A stretch of DNA of 8,084 bases from Thiobacillus sp. (GTDB lineage: Bacteria; Pseudomonadota; Gammaproteobacteria; Burkholderiales; Thiobacillaceae). The stretch's first letter is position 1; the number at the start of each line of letters is the position of its first letter. The notes under the pieces are model-generated. The model had not been told where the DNA came from and made no database searches. It saw only the letters and a program-made list of their open reading frames with translations. This document shows, piece by piece, positions 1 through 5,685 of this stretch. The translations under genes and the position numbers were made by a program. The stretch lies in NCBI GenBank assembly GCA_011391285.1, contig JAABQU010000002.1, forward strand, positions 1 through 8,084. The letters are read 5' to 3'.

Positions 1-14
1 GTATTTGCGCTCAT
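1..14 (-). CDS. Start of the gene after qmoB, probably qmoC (partial)
   Basis: Only the first four codons and part of a fifth are inside the window: an ATG at 14-12 followed by codons for Ser, Ala, Asn and an incomplete AC codon. The start is supported by an AGGAG Shine-Dalgarno at 26-22, seven bases upstream, and by its position 13 bp after the qmoB stop on the same strand. In qmo operons the third gene is normally qmoC, a membrane protein with a heme b domain and an HdrC-like iron-sulfur domain. In some organisms hdrB/hdrC-like genes take this place. The residues seen cannot distinguish these, so the identity rests on context only. Confidence 0.6.
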
Positions 15-21
15 GGTGGGT

Positions 22-26
22 CTCCT
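22..26 (-). promoter_or_regulatory. Ribosome binding site of the gene downstream of qmoB
   Basis: AGGAG on the minus strand, seven bases before the ATG at 14-12. It lies in the short gap after the qmoB stop codon, which supports continued translation along one qmo transcript. Confidence 0.65.
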
Positions 27-27
27 G

Positions 28-2289
28 TTAGAAGCCTTTGAACGGGCTGGGGCCAACGGCAACCAGCTCGGCGGCATACTTGTTGATCATATCGGGCACG
101 CGCTCGATGTCGGTGATGGCAACTTCCAGATCGCGCACGCGCTCCGATTCAAGATTCAGCGTTTTCAGCGTGTCGTCGATCTTGGACATGCGCACCCGGC
201 CCAGCTCGGAACCCTTGACGAAGTGGCACTGGTATTCGTCACCCGATTTGCAGCCCATCAACATCACGCCGTCGTAGCCCGCGTTCAGCGCATCGGTGAT
301 CCAGATGGTGTTGACCGAACCCAGGCAGCGGATCGGGATGATGCGGACGAAGGCCGAGTACTCGTTGCGGCTCATGCCCGCCATGTCGAGCGCCGGGTAG
401 GCGTCGTTCTCGCAGGCCAGGATCAGGATGCGCGGCTTCTCGCTGAACTCGTCGGGAATGTCGACCGCCTTGATCTGCGCGCCGACGGTGTTGACCGAGT
501 AGTTCTCGAACGAGATCACCCGCACCGGGCAGGCACCCATGCAGGTGCCGCAACGGCGACAGCGCGATTCGTTGAACACCGGGAAGCGCTTCTCGTCCTC
601 GTCAATGGCGCCGAACGGGCATTCGACCGTGCAGCGCTTGCACTGGGTACAGCCTTCGAGACGCACTTTCGGGAACGACAGGTCACCCGAACGCGGATGC
701 GCGGCGCGGCCGAGTTCGGCGTTTTCCAGCGCCTGAATCGCCTTCAGCGCGGCGCCGGTGGCGTCCTCGCGCGCCTGCGCGATGTCCATCGGGCGGCGCA
801 CCGGGCCGGCGGTGTAGATGCCGGTACGGCGGGTTTCGTAGGGAAAGCAGATGAAGTGCGAGTCGGTGAAGCCCTGCTTCAGCTGCGGCACGTCCGGACC
901 CTGACGGTAGGTCAGGTTGAGGATGGAGATCGGCTTCACTTCCACCACCGTGCCTTCGGCCGCCGGCTCACCTTCCTGGCCTTCGACTTGCGGCTTGGTC
1001 AGCGCGTCGATGTTGATGCCCGAATTCGCCACCTGGCCGGTCGCCAACACCACCAGGTCGACATCCACCATGGCGGCATCGGTGTCGCCCAGAATCAGGT
1101 CGTTGAATTTCACCGTGCTGGTGTTGCCGTTGGGCACCACTTCGGCGACCTTGCCCTTGGTGAAGATAACGCCCTTCTCCTGCGCGCTGCGGTAGAAGTC
1201 CTCACCGTTGCCGGGCGTGCGTAGGTCCGTGTAGATGATGGTGGTGTCGACGTCCGGGTTGGCGTCCTTGAAGTACATCGCCTGCTTGATGCTGGCGTTG
1301 CAGCAGTAGCCCGAGCAGTAGGACAGATGCTGACCCGTGGTGTCGCGTTGGCCGGCGCACTGCACGAACACCACCGATTTTACCGGCGCACCGTCGGAGG
1401 GACGGCGGATCACACCGTCGCCCGAAGCCGCGGCAATGGCCAGCACCTCGAGTCCGGCCTGGTCGACCACGTTGGGCGACTTGCCGCCGCCGAGTTCCGG
1501 CAGCTTGTTCATGTCGTACAGGGTAAAGCCTGTCGCCTGAACGATGGCGCCGATGTCTTCGGTATGGGACGCGCCCGATTCGGTTGCGATGTCGACCACG
1601 AAGCGGCCCGGCGCGCCGTCGGTCTTGGCGATGGTCGCGTTCAGATACAGCTTGATGTTGCTGTCGGCCAGAACCTGCGAAACCAGGTCGGCCACGCCGG
1701 TGTCGGCGGGCGACTTGTAGGGCTCGTGCACCGGGGTGCGCTTGTAGAGCTTGCCGGCCCAGCCGCCCAGCGCGCCGGACTTCTCGACCAGCACCACCGG
1801 ATAACCGGTCTTCGACGCCTCGATCGCGGTGGTCATGCCGGTCACGCCGCCGCCCACCACCAGCAGGGTCTTGCTGGTGCCGGTGTTGGGGTTGCCGCCG
1901 GGAGCAGTCATCGCCTTCACTTCGGCGCAGCCCATGCGGATGTAATCTTCCGCCATTTCCTGGGTGGTTTCGCGCGCCTCTTCGGTGTCGGGGCGAATCC
2001 AGACCACGCCTTCGCGCAGGTTGGCCCGCGCCACCGCGTTTTCCGGAAAGTGGAACGCTTCGGTCTTGGCACGGCGCGAACAGGCGCCGATCATGATGTG
2101 GGTGACGCCTTCGTTGGCGATATCGTTCCTGATCATCGCCACGCCGTCGGCGTTGCACAGGAAATCGTGCGACTTCGCCATCGGCACCTTGCCGTCCTTT
2201 TGTGCGATCTTGACCAGCGCATCGGTGTCGAGGCGCTCGCCCAGTCCACAGCCCTTGCAGATATATGCTGCGACTTTGATGTCAGCCAT
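28..2289 (-). CDS. qmoB: QmoB, HdrA/MvhD-like subunit of the quinone-interacting oxidoreductase complex
   Basis: A 753-residue FAD/iron-sulfur protein related to heterodisulfide reductase HdrA. Visible parts in order: an N-terminal region with CxxC (C11, C14) and further cysteines C45 and C70; an FAD-binding GGGVTG at 146-151; the HdrA cysteine group C311, C325, C329, C330; two ferredoxin [4Fe-4S] motifs (C547/550/553/557 and C577/580/583/587); and a C-terminal MvhD/FlpD-like domain with C626, C655, C680 and C688. HdrA core plus C-terminal MvhD domain is the known QmoB layout. QmoB works with QmoA and membrane QmoC to pass electrons between APS reductase and quinones. In a sulfur oxidiser the flow would be from sulfite plus AMP towards quinone. 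The ATG is 3 bp after the qmoA stop, with GGAGG at 2302-2298. The soluble HdrA of HdrABC-type complexes is the main alternative, less likely because of the qmoA partner. Confidence 0.9.
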   Translation of the reverse strand: MADIKVAAYICKGCGLGERLDTDALVKIAQKDGKVPMAKSHDFLCNADGVAMIRNDIANEGVTHIMIGACSRRAKTEAFHFPENAVARANLREGVVWIRPDTEEARETTQEMAEDYIRMGCAEVKAMTAPGGNPNTGTSKTLLVVGGGVTGMTTAIEASKTGYPVVLVEKSGALGGWAGKLYKRTPVHEPYKSPADTGVADLVSQVLADSNIKLYLNATIAKTDGAPGRFVVDIATESGASHTEDIGAIVQATGFTLYDMNKLPELGGGKSPNVVDQAGLEVLAIAAASGDGVIRRPSDGAPVKSVVFVQCAGQRDTTGQHLSYCSGYCCNASIKQAMYFKDANPDVDTTIIYTDLRTPGNGEDFYRSAQEKGVIFTKGKVAEVVPNGNTSTVKFNDLILGDTDAAMVDVDLVVLATGQVANSGINIDALTKPQVEGQEGEPAAEGTVVEVKPISILNLTYRQGPDVPQLKQGFTDSHFICFPYETRRTGIYTAGPVRRPMDIAQAREDATGAALKAIQALENAELGRAAHPRSGDLSFPKVRLEGCTQCKRCTVECPFGAIDEDEKRFPVFNESRCRRCGTCMGACPVRVISFENYSVNTVGAQIKAVDIPDEFSEKPRILILACENDAYPALDMAGMSRNEYSAFVRIIPIRCLGSVNTIWITDALNAGYDGVMLMGCKSGDEYQCHFVKGSELGRVRMSKIDDTLKTLNLESERVRDLEVAITDIERVPDMINKYAAELVAVGPSPFKGF

Positions 2290-2292
2290 TGT

Positions 2293-3576
2293 TTAAGCCT
2301 CCGCCTTTGCTACTTTGTTGACCACTTGAATCGCGCGCAGCGCGGCAGCGGTGGCCGATTGCACTGCCCGGTTCACGTCCAGCGCATTCGACGCGCAGCC
2401 GGCGCCGAACACCGCGCCGTTGGCCGGGTCGGCTTCGATGAAGCCGCTCGAATCGGCGACGATGTGGCCGGGAATGTCGATGCCCTTGACCGAGGGCTCC
2501 ATGCCGACGGCCAGCACCACCAGGTCATGCGGCGTCATGTAGCGCTTGTAGCCTTCGGTGTTGACGCCATGGCACACCGCGTTGCCCTGCTCGTCTTCGG
2601 TGATCTTGGCGACCTTCGACTTGATGAAGGTGACCGAAGGATCGGCCTGCACCTTCTGGTAGAAATCCTCGAAGCGGTCGATGGCGCGGATGTCGATGTA
2701 ATAGATGGTCGACTTGCCGTCTTCCGGATACTTCTCGCGCACGTAGTGCGTCTGCTTCAGCGACGCCATGCAGCAGATGCGCGAGCAATGCCGCAGATGG
2801 TTCTCGTCGCGCGAACCGGCGCACTGGATGAAGGCGATGTTCTTCGCTTCCTTGCCGTCGGAGGGACGCAGGATCTTGCCACCCGTGGGTCCGTGGATGT
2901 CGGCCAGACGCTCGAATTCCACGCTGGTGATGACGTTCTTGAAGCGGCCGTAGCCGTAGGGCTGAATCTTCGCGGCATCGTAGGGCTTCCAGCCGGTCGC
3001 CCACACCACGGCGCCAGCCTTCACCTGGATCGTCTCTTCCTGCATGTCGAGGTCGATCGCGCCGTACTTGCACGCGGCCTTGGCTTTTTCCGCATCCGGC
3101 GTGCCGATGATCGACGGGTCCAGCACGAAGCGCTGCGGATAGGCCATCGCGTTCGGCAGGAAGGCGGCCTTGTGCTGGCCGAGGTTGTAGTTGAACGGGT
3201 CGTCGACCATCGTTTCCACCGCGCGCCCACAGTCGCCACAGGCGGTGCAGTTCTCGTTCACGTAGCGCGGCTTGACCTTGATGGAAGCGGTGTAGTTGCC
3301 CGCGCGGCCCTCGATCCCGGTCACTTCGGCCAGCGTCAGCACCCGCACGCGCGGATTGCCCTTCAGGCGGCGCAGGTTGATTTCCAGACCGCAGGTGGGA
3401 TGGCACAGCTTGGGAAAGTAGCGATACAGCTGGGAGGTACGTCCGCCCAGTGCGGGATTTTTCTCAACCAGAACAACGTTCTTGCCGGTCTCGGCCGCTT
3501 CAAGTGCAGCGGTCATGCCGGAAATCCCGCCGCCCACCACGAGGATTGTCTCGTTGGTTGCAACATGCTCCGTCAT
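2293..3576 (-). CDS. qmoA: QmoA, HdrA-like flavoprotein subunit of the Qmo complex
   Basis: A 427-residue HdrA-like flavoprotein, cytoplasmic (no signal peptide or membrane segment seen). It has an N-terminal FAD dinucleotide-binding motif GGGISG at 15-20, C58 and C62 in a KLCHPTCG stretch, a short ferredoxin-like CxxCxxC at 110-116 with C169 in a CKYGAID context, and the HdrA cluster C252, C264, C268, C269. Its length and lack of C-terminal ferredoxin and MvhD domains match QmoA rather than QmoB. The Qmo complex mediates electron transfer between APS reductase and the quinone pool. An in-frame ATG at 3591 would add five residues, but that codon overlaps the GGAGG Shine-Dalgarno at 3589-3585, which is eight bases before the ATG at 3576, so I chose 3576. 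It is followed 3 bp later by qmoB, clearly one operon. No aprBA genes are seen upstream in the window. Confidence 0.9.
   Translation of the reverse strand: MTEHVATNETILVVGGGISGMTAALEAAETGKNVVLVEKNPALGGRTSQLYRYFPKLCHPTCGLEINLRRLKGNPRVRVLTLAEVTGIEGRAGNYTASIKVKPRYVNENCTACGDCGRAVETMVDDPFNYNLGQHKAAFLPNAMAYPQRFVLDPSIIGTPDAEKAKAACKYGAIDLDMQEETIQVKAGAVVWATGWKPYDAAKIQPYGYGRFKNVITSVEFERLADIHGPTGGKILRPSDGKEAKNIAFIQCAGSRDENHLRHCSRICCMASLKQTHYVREKYPEDGKSTIYYIDIRAIDRFEDFYQKVQADPSVTFIKSKVAKITEDEQGNAVCHGVNTEGYKRYMTPHDLVVLAVGMEPSVKGIDIPGHIVADSSGFIEADPANGAVFGAGCASNALDVNRAVQSATAAALRAIQVVNKVAKAEA
2298..2302 (-). promoter_or_regulatory. Ribosome binding site of qmoB inside the qmoA 3' end
   Basis: GGAGG on the minus strand lies within the last codons of qmoA, eight bases before the qmoB ATG. 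Translation of the two subunits is therefore likely coupled. Confidence 0.75.
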
Positions 3577-3584
3577 TGTTGTTT

Positions 3585-3589
3585 CCTCC
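3585..3589 (-). promoter_or_regulatory. Ribosome binding site that decides the qmoA start
   Basis: GGAGG on the minus strand, followed by eight A/C bases and then the ATG at 3576-3574. Its first base is shared with the upstream in-frame ATG (3591-3589), so that earlier codon could not use this site and has no other clear one. Confidence 0.8.
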
Positions 3590-3731
3590 ATCCGATGGAT
3601 GCAAAAGTATTCGAAGCCGCCCGGAAAGACCTCCCGCGCAGCCGGGTTTTTAGCCCGAAATTCAATCCTTGGAATGGTACTCCGAAGCCCCTGCCTGCCG
3701 CCACGGGCAAGTCCGCTATCTCAATCGAAGT

Positions 3732-3760
3732 TTTCTATGCGGGAATAAAGGAAGTGTTTA
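3732..3760 (-). promoter_or_regulatory. Weak candidate sigma-70-type promoter for qmoAB
   Basis: On the minus strand TAAACA (3760-3755) and TAGAAA (3737-3732) are spaced by 17 bp; each matches the consensus hexamer at four of six positions. It would give a leader of roughly 150 bases before qmoA. The match is weak and could be chance. The 265 bp between the toxin stop and qmoA holds no convincing gene, and I see no strong terminator in it, only short C/G stems such as CGGG...CCCG around 3643-3657. Confidence 0.25.
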
Positions 3761-3841
3761 TGGCCGCGTTGCGGGGAGTCATTGTTCGGCGAGTAGAAAA
3801 TCCGGGGCGAAGCGCTTGTATGGACGATGTCGAGCCGGCTA

Positions 3842-4159
3842 TCACTTCTCCGCCAGTCGGTTGGCTGTTGCGTCGTCCAGCAGACGTTTGCCGTGTATGA
3901 CTGCCGTCACCAGAATGCGCGTGGGGTCGATCCGGTAAATCAGGCGATAGCTGTACACGAAGCGCTCGCGAATGTCGGGCTGGTTGAGTTCGGGCACGAC
4001 CCGCCCGGATTCAGGAAACTGGTTCAAGCCCGCGGCAGCCGACAGCATCTTTTCGACAACCGCTCCCGCGTAAAAAACCGAGTCACGCTCGATATAGGCG
4101 GCAATCGCCTCTACGTCTTCCAGCGCCTCGGGCGACCAGACTACGACTTGACCAGCCAT
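3842..4159 (-). CDS. RelE/ParE-family toxin of a type II toxin-antitoxin pair
   Basis: A small protein of 105 residues with the RelE/ParE superfamily layout: an N-terminal beta strand (VVVWSPEALEDVEAI), a helical stretch with AYIERDS at 21-27, the family-typical FPESGR at 48-53, and C-terminal strands carrying FVYSYRLIYRI (67-77) and ILVTAVIHGKR (82-92). Family members either cleave mRNA at the ribosome (RelE) or poison DNA gyrase (ParE); the sequence alone does not settle which, though the ParE-like sub-group looks more similar to me. The gene starts inside the end of the antitoxin gene (19 bp overlap) and has no strong Shine-Dalgarno of its own, so translation is probably coupled to the antitoxin. 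The reading frame looks intact, with no sign of truncation. Confidence 0.85.
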   Translation of the reverse strand: MAGQVVVWSPEALEDVEAIAAYIERDSVFYAGAVVEKMLSAAAGLNQFPESGRVVPELNQPDIRERFVYSYRLIYRIDPTRILVTAVIHGKRLLDDATANRLAEK

Positions 4160-4332
4160 TTATCCAGGCGCGCTTCCGCCTGCGCCTGCGATAGCGTGCC
4201 TTCGGATTCCGCGCGATCCAGCCCGCGACGGATTTTCTCGATGACGTAGAGATGGTATTGCACGTCTTCCAGCGAACTGCCCTCCGGCAGCCGCTCCAAC
4301 AGGGCGGCAACTTCCTGCTTGGCTGTTTGCAT
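4141..4332 (-). CDS. Antitoxin (addiction module component) paired with the RelE/ParE toxin
   Basis: A 63-residue, largely helical, charged protein. The stretch SLEDVQYHLYVIEKIRRGL (20-38), followed by SQAQAEARLDKWL (48-60), resembles the small antitoxins regularly found directly before RelE/ParE-type toxins. It would bind and neutralise the toxin, and in this family it often helps repress the operon. A longer reading from an ATG at 4371 is open, but the ATG at 4332 has an AGGAG Shine-Dalgarno at 4343-4339, six bases upstream, so I chose the shorter form. No clear DNA-binding fold can be recognised by eye. It comes first in the pair, the usual order, and overlaps the toxin gene by 19 bp. Confidence 0.8.
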   Translation of the reverse strand: MQTAKQEVAALLERLPEGSSLEDVQYHLYVIEKIRRGLDRAESEGTLSQAQAEARLDKWLVKS

Positions 4333-4338
4333 GGCTGG

Positions 4339-4343
4339 CTCCT
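4339..4343 (-). promoter_or_regulatory. Ribosome binding site of the antitoxin
   Basis: AGGAG on the minus strand, six bases before the ATG at 4332. It favours the 63-residue antitoxin over the 76-residue reading that begins at 4371. Confidence 0.75.
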
Positions 4344-4351
4344 GTAATTCG

Positions 4352-4402
4352 ATGCTCAAGAAGTTTAGCACTTGGTACCGGGCTTGAAGTTATTGCGAGC
4401 AT
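4352..4402 (-). promoter_or_regulatory. Candidate promoter/operator of the toxin-antitoxin pair
   Basis: On the minus strand an extended -10-like TGCTAAACT lies at 4370-4362, about 30 bases before the antitoxin ATG, without a good -35 box. It is flanked by a 6-bp inverted repeat, ATGCTC at 4352-4357 and GAGCAT at 4397-4402, with partly matching CAAG/CTTG further in. Antitoxins often bind such repeats to repress their own promoter. The match is modest and the assignment is inference. Confidence 0.25.
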
Positions 4403-4423
4403 GGGTTGCAGCTCAGGGTACAG

Positions 4424-4492
4424 CCAAACCTTGAACTTGAATGCGTTGTTTGGTCCCCTGTGAAGTCCGGCCCCTGGAAATAAACGGGGGCC
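4424..4492. other. Two short inverted repeats after the phosphoesterase gene
   Basis: The stretch between the phosphoesterase stop and the antitoxin contains a perfect 6-bp stem GGCCCC (4469-4474) / GGGGCC (4487-4492) with a 12-base loop, ten bases beyond the phosphoesterase stop, and a weaker stem CCAAAC (4424-4429) / GTTTGG (4448-4453). The first could act in 3' end formation or RNA stability for the ppa-phosphoesterase transcript, but no T-run follows on the minus strand, so it is not a standard intrinsic terminator. No gene is seen between 4372 and 4501. Confidence 0.35.
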
Positions 4493-4501
4493 CTAAATCA
4501 A

Positions 4502-5053
4502 CTAGACGTGCGGCGTGACCGGCGGCAGCACCGAAGCCGCAGCCGCTTCGATGGTGACGATCTCGAACTGCATGCTCGCCAGATCGGCCATGATGTAGGT
4601 GGGCGGGTTGCCGACGCCGCCGACGGTACCGGGGTTGATCAGCCAGGTGGTGGTGCCCTTGACGGTGGCGACCTGCGCGATGCTCGACTTGTGGTCGTGG
4701 CCGCAGCAGACGAGATCATAGTCGCCGGTGCAGGCAAGCGCTTGCGCGTAATGGGGATAGTGCACCAGGAACAGGTTCCGGTCGGCCAGGGTGATGGCGG
4801 CGTCCTGGCCGTGGTAGCGGATCACGCTGTTGGGCTCCGCTGCGAGCCGGCCCATGTTGTAGAGGTCGCCGGTGTTGTTGCCGTGAATGACGTGCACCGG
4901 CAGTTCGTATTTCTGCAGCACGCGCAGGGTGGTCGGCGCAACCACGTCGCCGCAGTGCAGCACCGCTTCCGCGCCATGCGCCTTGGCATGCTCGACGGCG
5001 GCGCCCAGCAACCTGCGATTGTCGTGGGAGTCGGAAAGAATGCAGACTTTCAT
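4502..5053 (-). CDS. YfcE/MJ0936-family metallophosphoesterase
   Basis: A 183-residue calcineurin-like phosphoesterase, cytoplasmic, of the usual length for this small family. The metal-binding motifs are all visible: DSH with D8 and H10 at the N-terminus, GDVV with D36, GNN at 58-60, H98 in VHYPHY, and GHDH at 118-121 (H119, H121), followed by NPGT at 140-143. Family members hydrolyse phosphodiester bonds on model substrates using two divalent metals; the natural substrate is unknown, and none can be named from sequence. The start ATG shares one base with the ppa stop (TGATG), and the protein begins directly with the first beta strand ([10 protein letters not shown]), so this start is well supported. 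An upstream open extension in this frame is just antisense-type ppa sequence. Translation is likely coupled to ppa. Confidence 0.85.
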   Translation of the reverse strand: MKVCILSDSHDNRRLLGAAVEHAKAHGAEAVLHCGDVVAPTTLRVLQKYELPVHVIHGNNTGDLYNMGRLAAEPNSVIRYHGQDAAITLADRNLFLVHYPHYAQALACTGDYDLVCCGHDHKSSIAQVATVKGTTTWLINPGTVGGVGNPPTYIMADLASMQFEIVTIEAAAASVLPPVTPHV

Positions 5054-5601
5054 CAGAAAGCGGGCTTGTCCTTGGCGTTGCGATAGCGCTCCACGCCAGC
5101 AAGGATTTCCGCGCGGGCATCGTCCTCGCCGACCCAGCCTTCGACCTTGACCCATTTGCCCTGCTCGAGATCCTTGTAATGCTCGAAGAAGTGGGAGATC
5201 TGCGCCAACAACAAGGGCTGCATGTCCTCGGGCTTGTGCACGCCCTTGTAGAGGCCGCACAGCTTGTCGACCGGCACTGCCAGCAGCTTGGCGTCCTCCC
5301 CGGCTTCGTCGGTCATTTTAAGCATGCCGATGGGGCGGCAGCGCACCACCACGCCTGTGATCAGCGGGATCGGCGTCACCACCAGCACATCGACGGGGTC
5401 GCCGTCTTCCGACAGCGTGTGCGGGATGTAGCCATAGTTGCAGGGGTAGTGCATGGCGGTCGACATGAAGCGGTCGACGAACATGGCGCCGGATTCCTTG
5501 TCGACTTCGTACTTGATAGGTTCGCCGTGGGCGGGGATTTCGATGATGACGTTGAAATCGTCGGGCAGGTTGCAGCCGGAACTGACGCGATCGAGGTTCA
5601 T
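5053..5601 (-). CDS. ppa: Inorganic pyrophosphatase (family I, soluble)
   Basis: Hydrolyses pyrophosphate to two phosphates in the cytoplasm, pulling biosynthetic reactions forward. The 182-residue protein has the complete family I active site, each residue offset by one from the E. coli enzyme: E21, K30, E32, R44, Y52, Y56, D66, D68, D71, D98, D103, K105, Y142 and K143. The PROSITE-type signature DGDPVDV spans 66-72. The start at 5601 (MNLDRV...) matches the beginning of proteobacterial Ppa. The frame stays open upstream to beyond 6100, but that stretch is low-complexity antisense of mfd and was rejected. No Shine-Dalgarno is seen before the ATG. A TATAAT lies 31 bases upstream. The stop overlaps the start of the phosphoesterase gene as TGATG. 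Confidence 0.96.
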   Translation of the reverse strand: MNLDRVSSGCNLPDDFNVIIEIPAHGEPIKYEVDKESGAMFVDRFMSTAMHYPCNYGYIPHTLSEDGDPVDVLVVTPIPLITGVVVRCRPIGMLKMTDEAGEDAKLLAVPVDKLCGLYKGVHKPEDMQPLLLAQISHFFEHYKDLEQGKWVKVEGWVGEDDARAEILAGVERYRNAKDKPAF

Positions 5602-5632
5602 GTAATTCAGGGCTAAAAACGGGAAAGGCGGG

Positions 5633-5638
5633 ATTATA
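5633..5638 (-). promoter_or_regulatory. Candidate -10 box of the ppa promoter
   Basis: A perfect TATAAT on the minus strand, whose last base is 31 bases before the ppa ATG. No TTGACA-like -35 or TG extension is found at the expected spacing. It forms one arm of a 7-bp inverted repeat with the mfd -10 candidate. Confidence 0.5.
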
Positions 5639-5667
5639 CCTGCCCGCCATCGGCCTCCGCTCCCCCG

Positions 5668-5673
5668 TATAAT
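5668..5673 (+). promoter_or_regulatory. Candidate -10 box of the mfd promoter
   Basis: A perfect TATAAT on the plus strand, ending 12 bases before the mfd ATG. If used, the transcript would begin about six bases before the start codon, so mfd mRNA would be almost leaderless. No good -35 box is seen at 16-18 bp upstream. Confidence 0.45.
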
Positions 5674-5685
5674 TCGACTTTTTGC

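Noticed and set aside
13..1224. Plus-strand open frame of 403 codons opposite qmoB
   Set aside because: Same type of antisense shadow in GC-rich DNA; no domain and compositional bias only.
3643..3657. Hairpin-like CGGG...CCCG with a T-rich loop upstream of qmoA
   Set aside because: The stem is only four base pairs and the T-rich part is in the loop, so it is not a credible terminator or riboswitch.
1327..3900. Very long plus-strand open frame (857 codons) opposite qmoA and qmoB
   Set aside because: It is antisense to two well-supported genes, is rich in Arg, His, Gly, Ala and Val as expected from the complement of GC-rich coding sequence, and shows no recognisable domain or good ribosome binding site.
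5054..5260. N-terminal extension of the phosphoesterase frame
   Set aside because: It would lie inside ppa in another frame, and the family protein starts with the first beta strand at the ATG at 5053.
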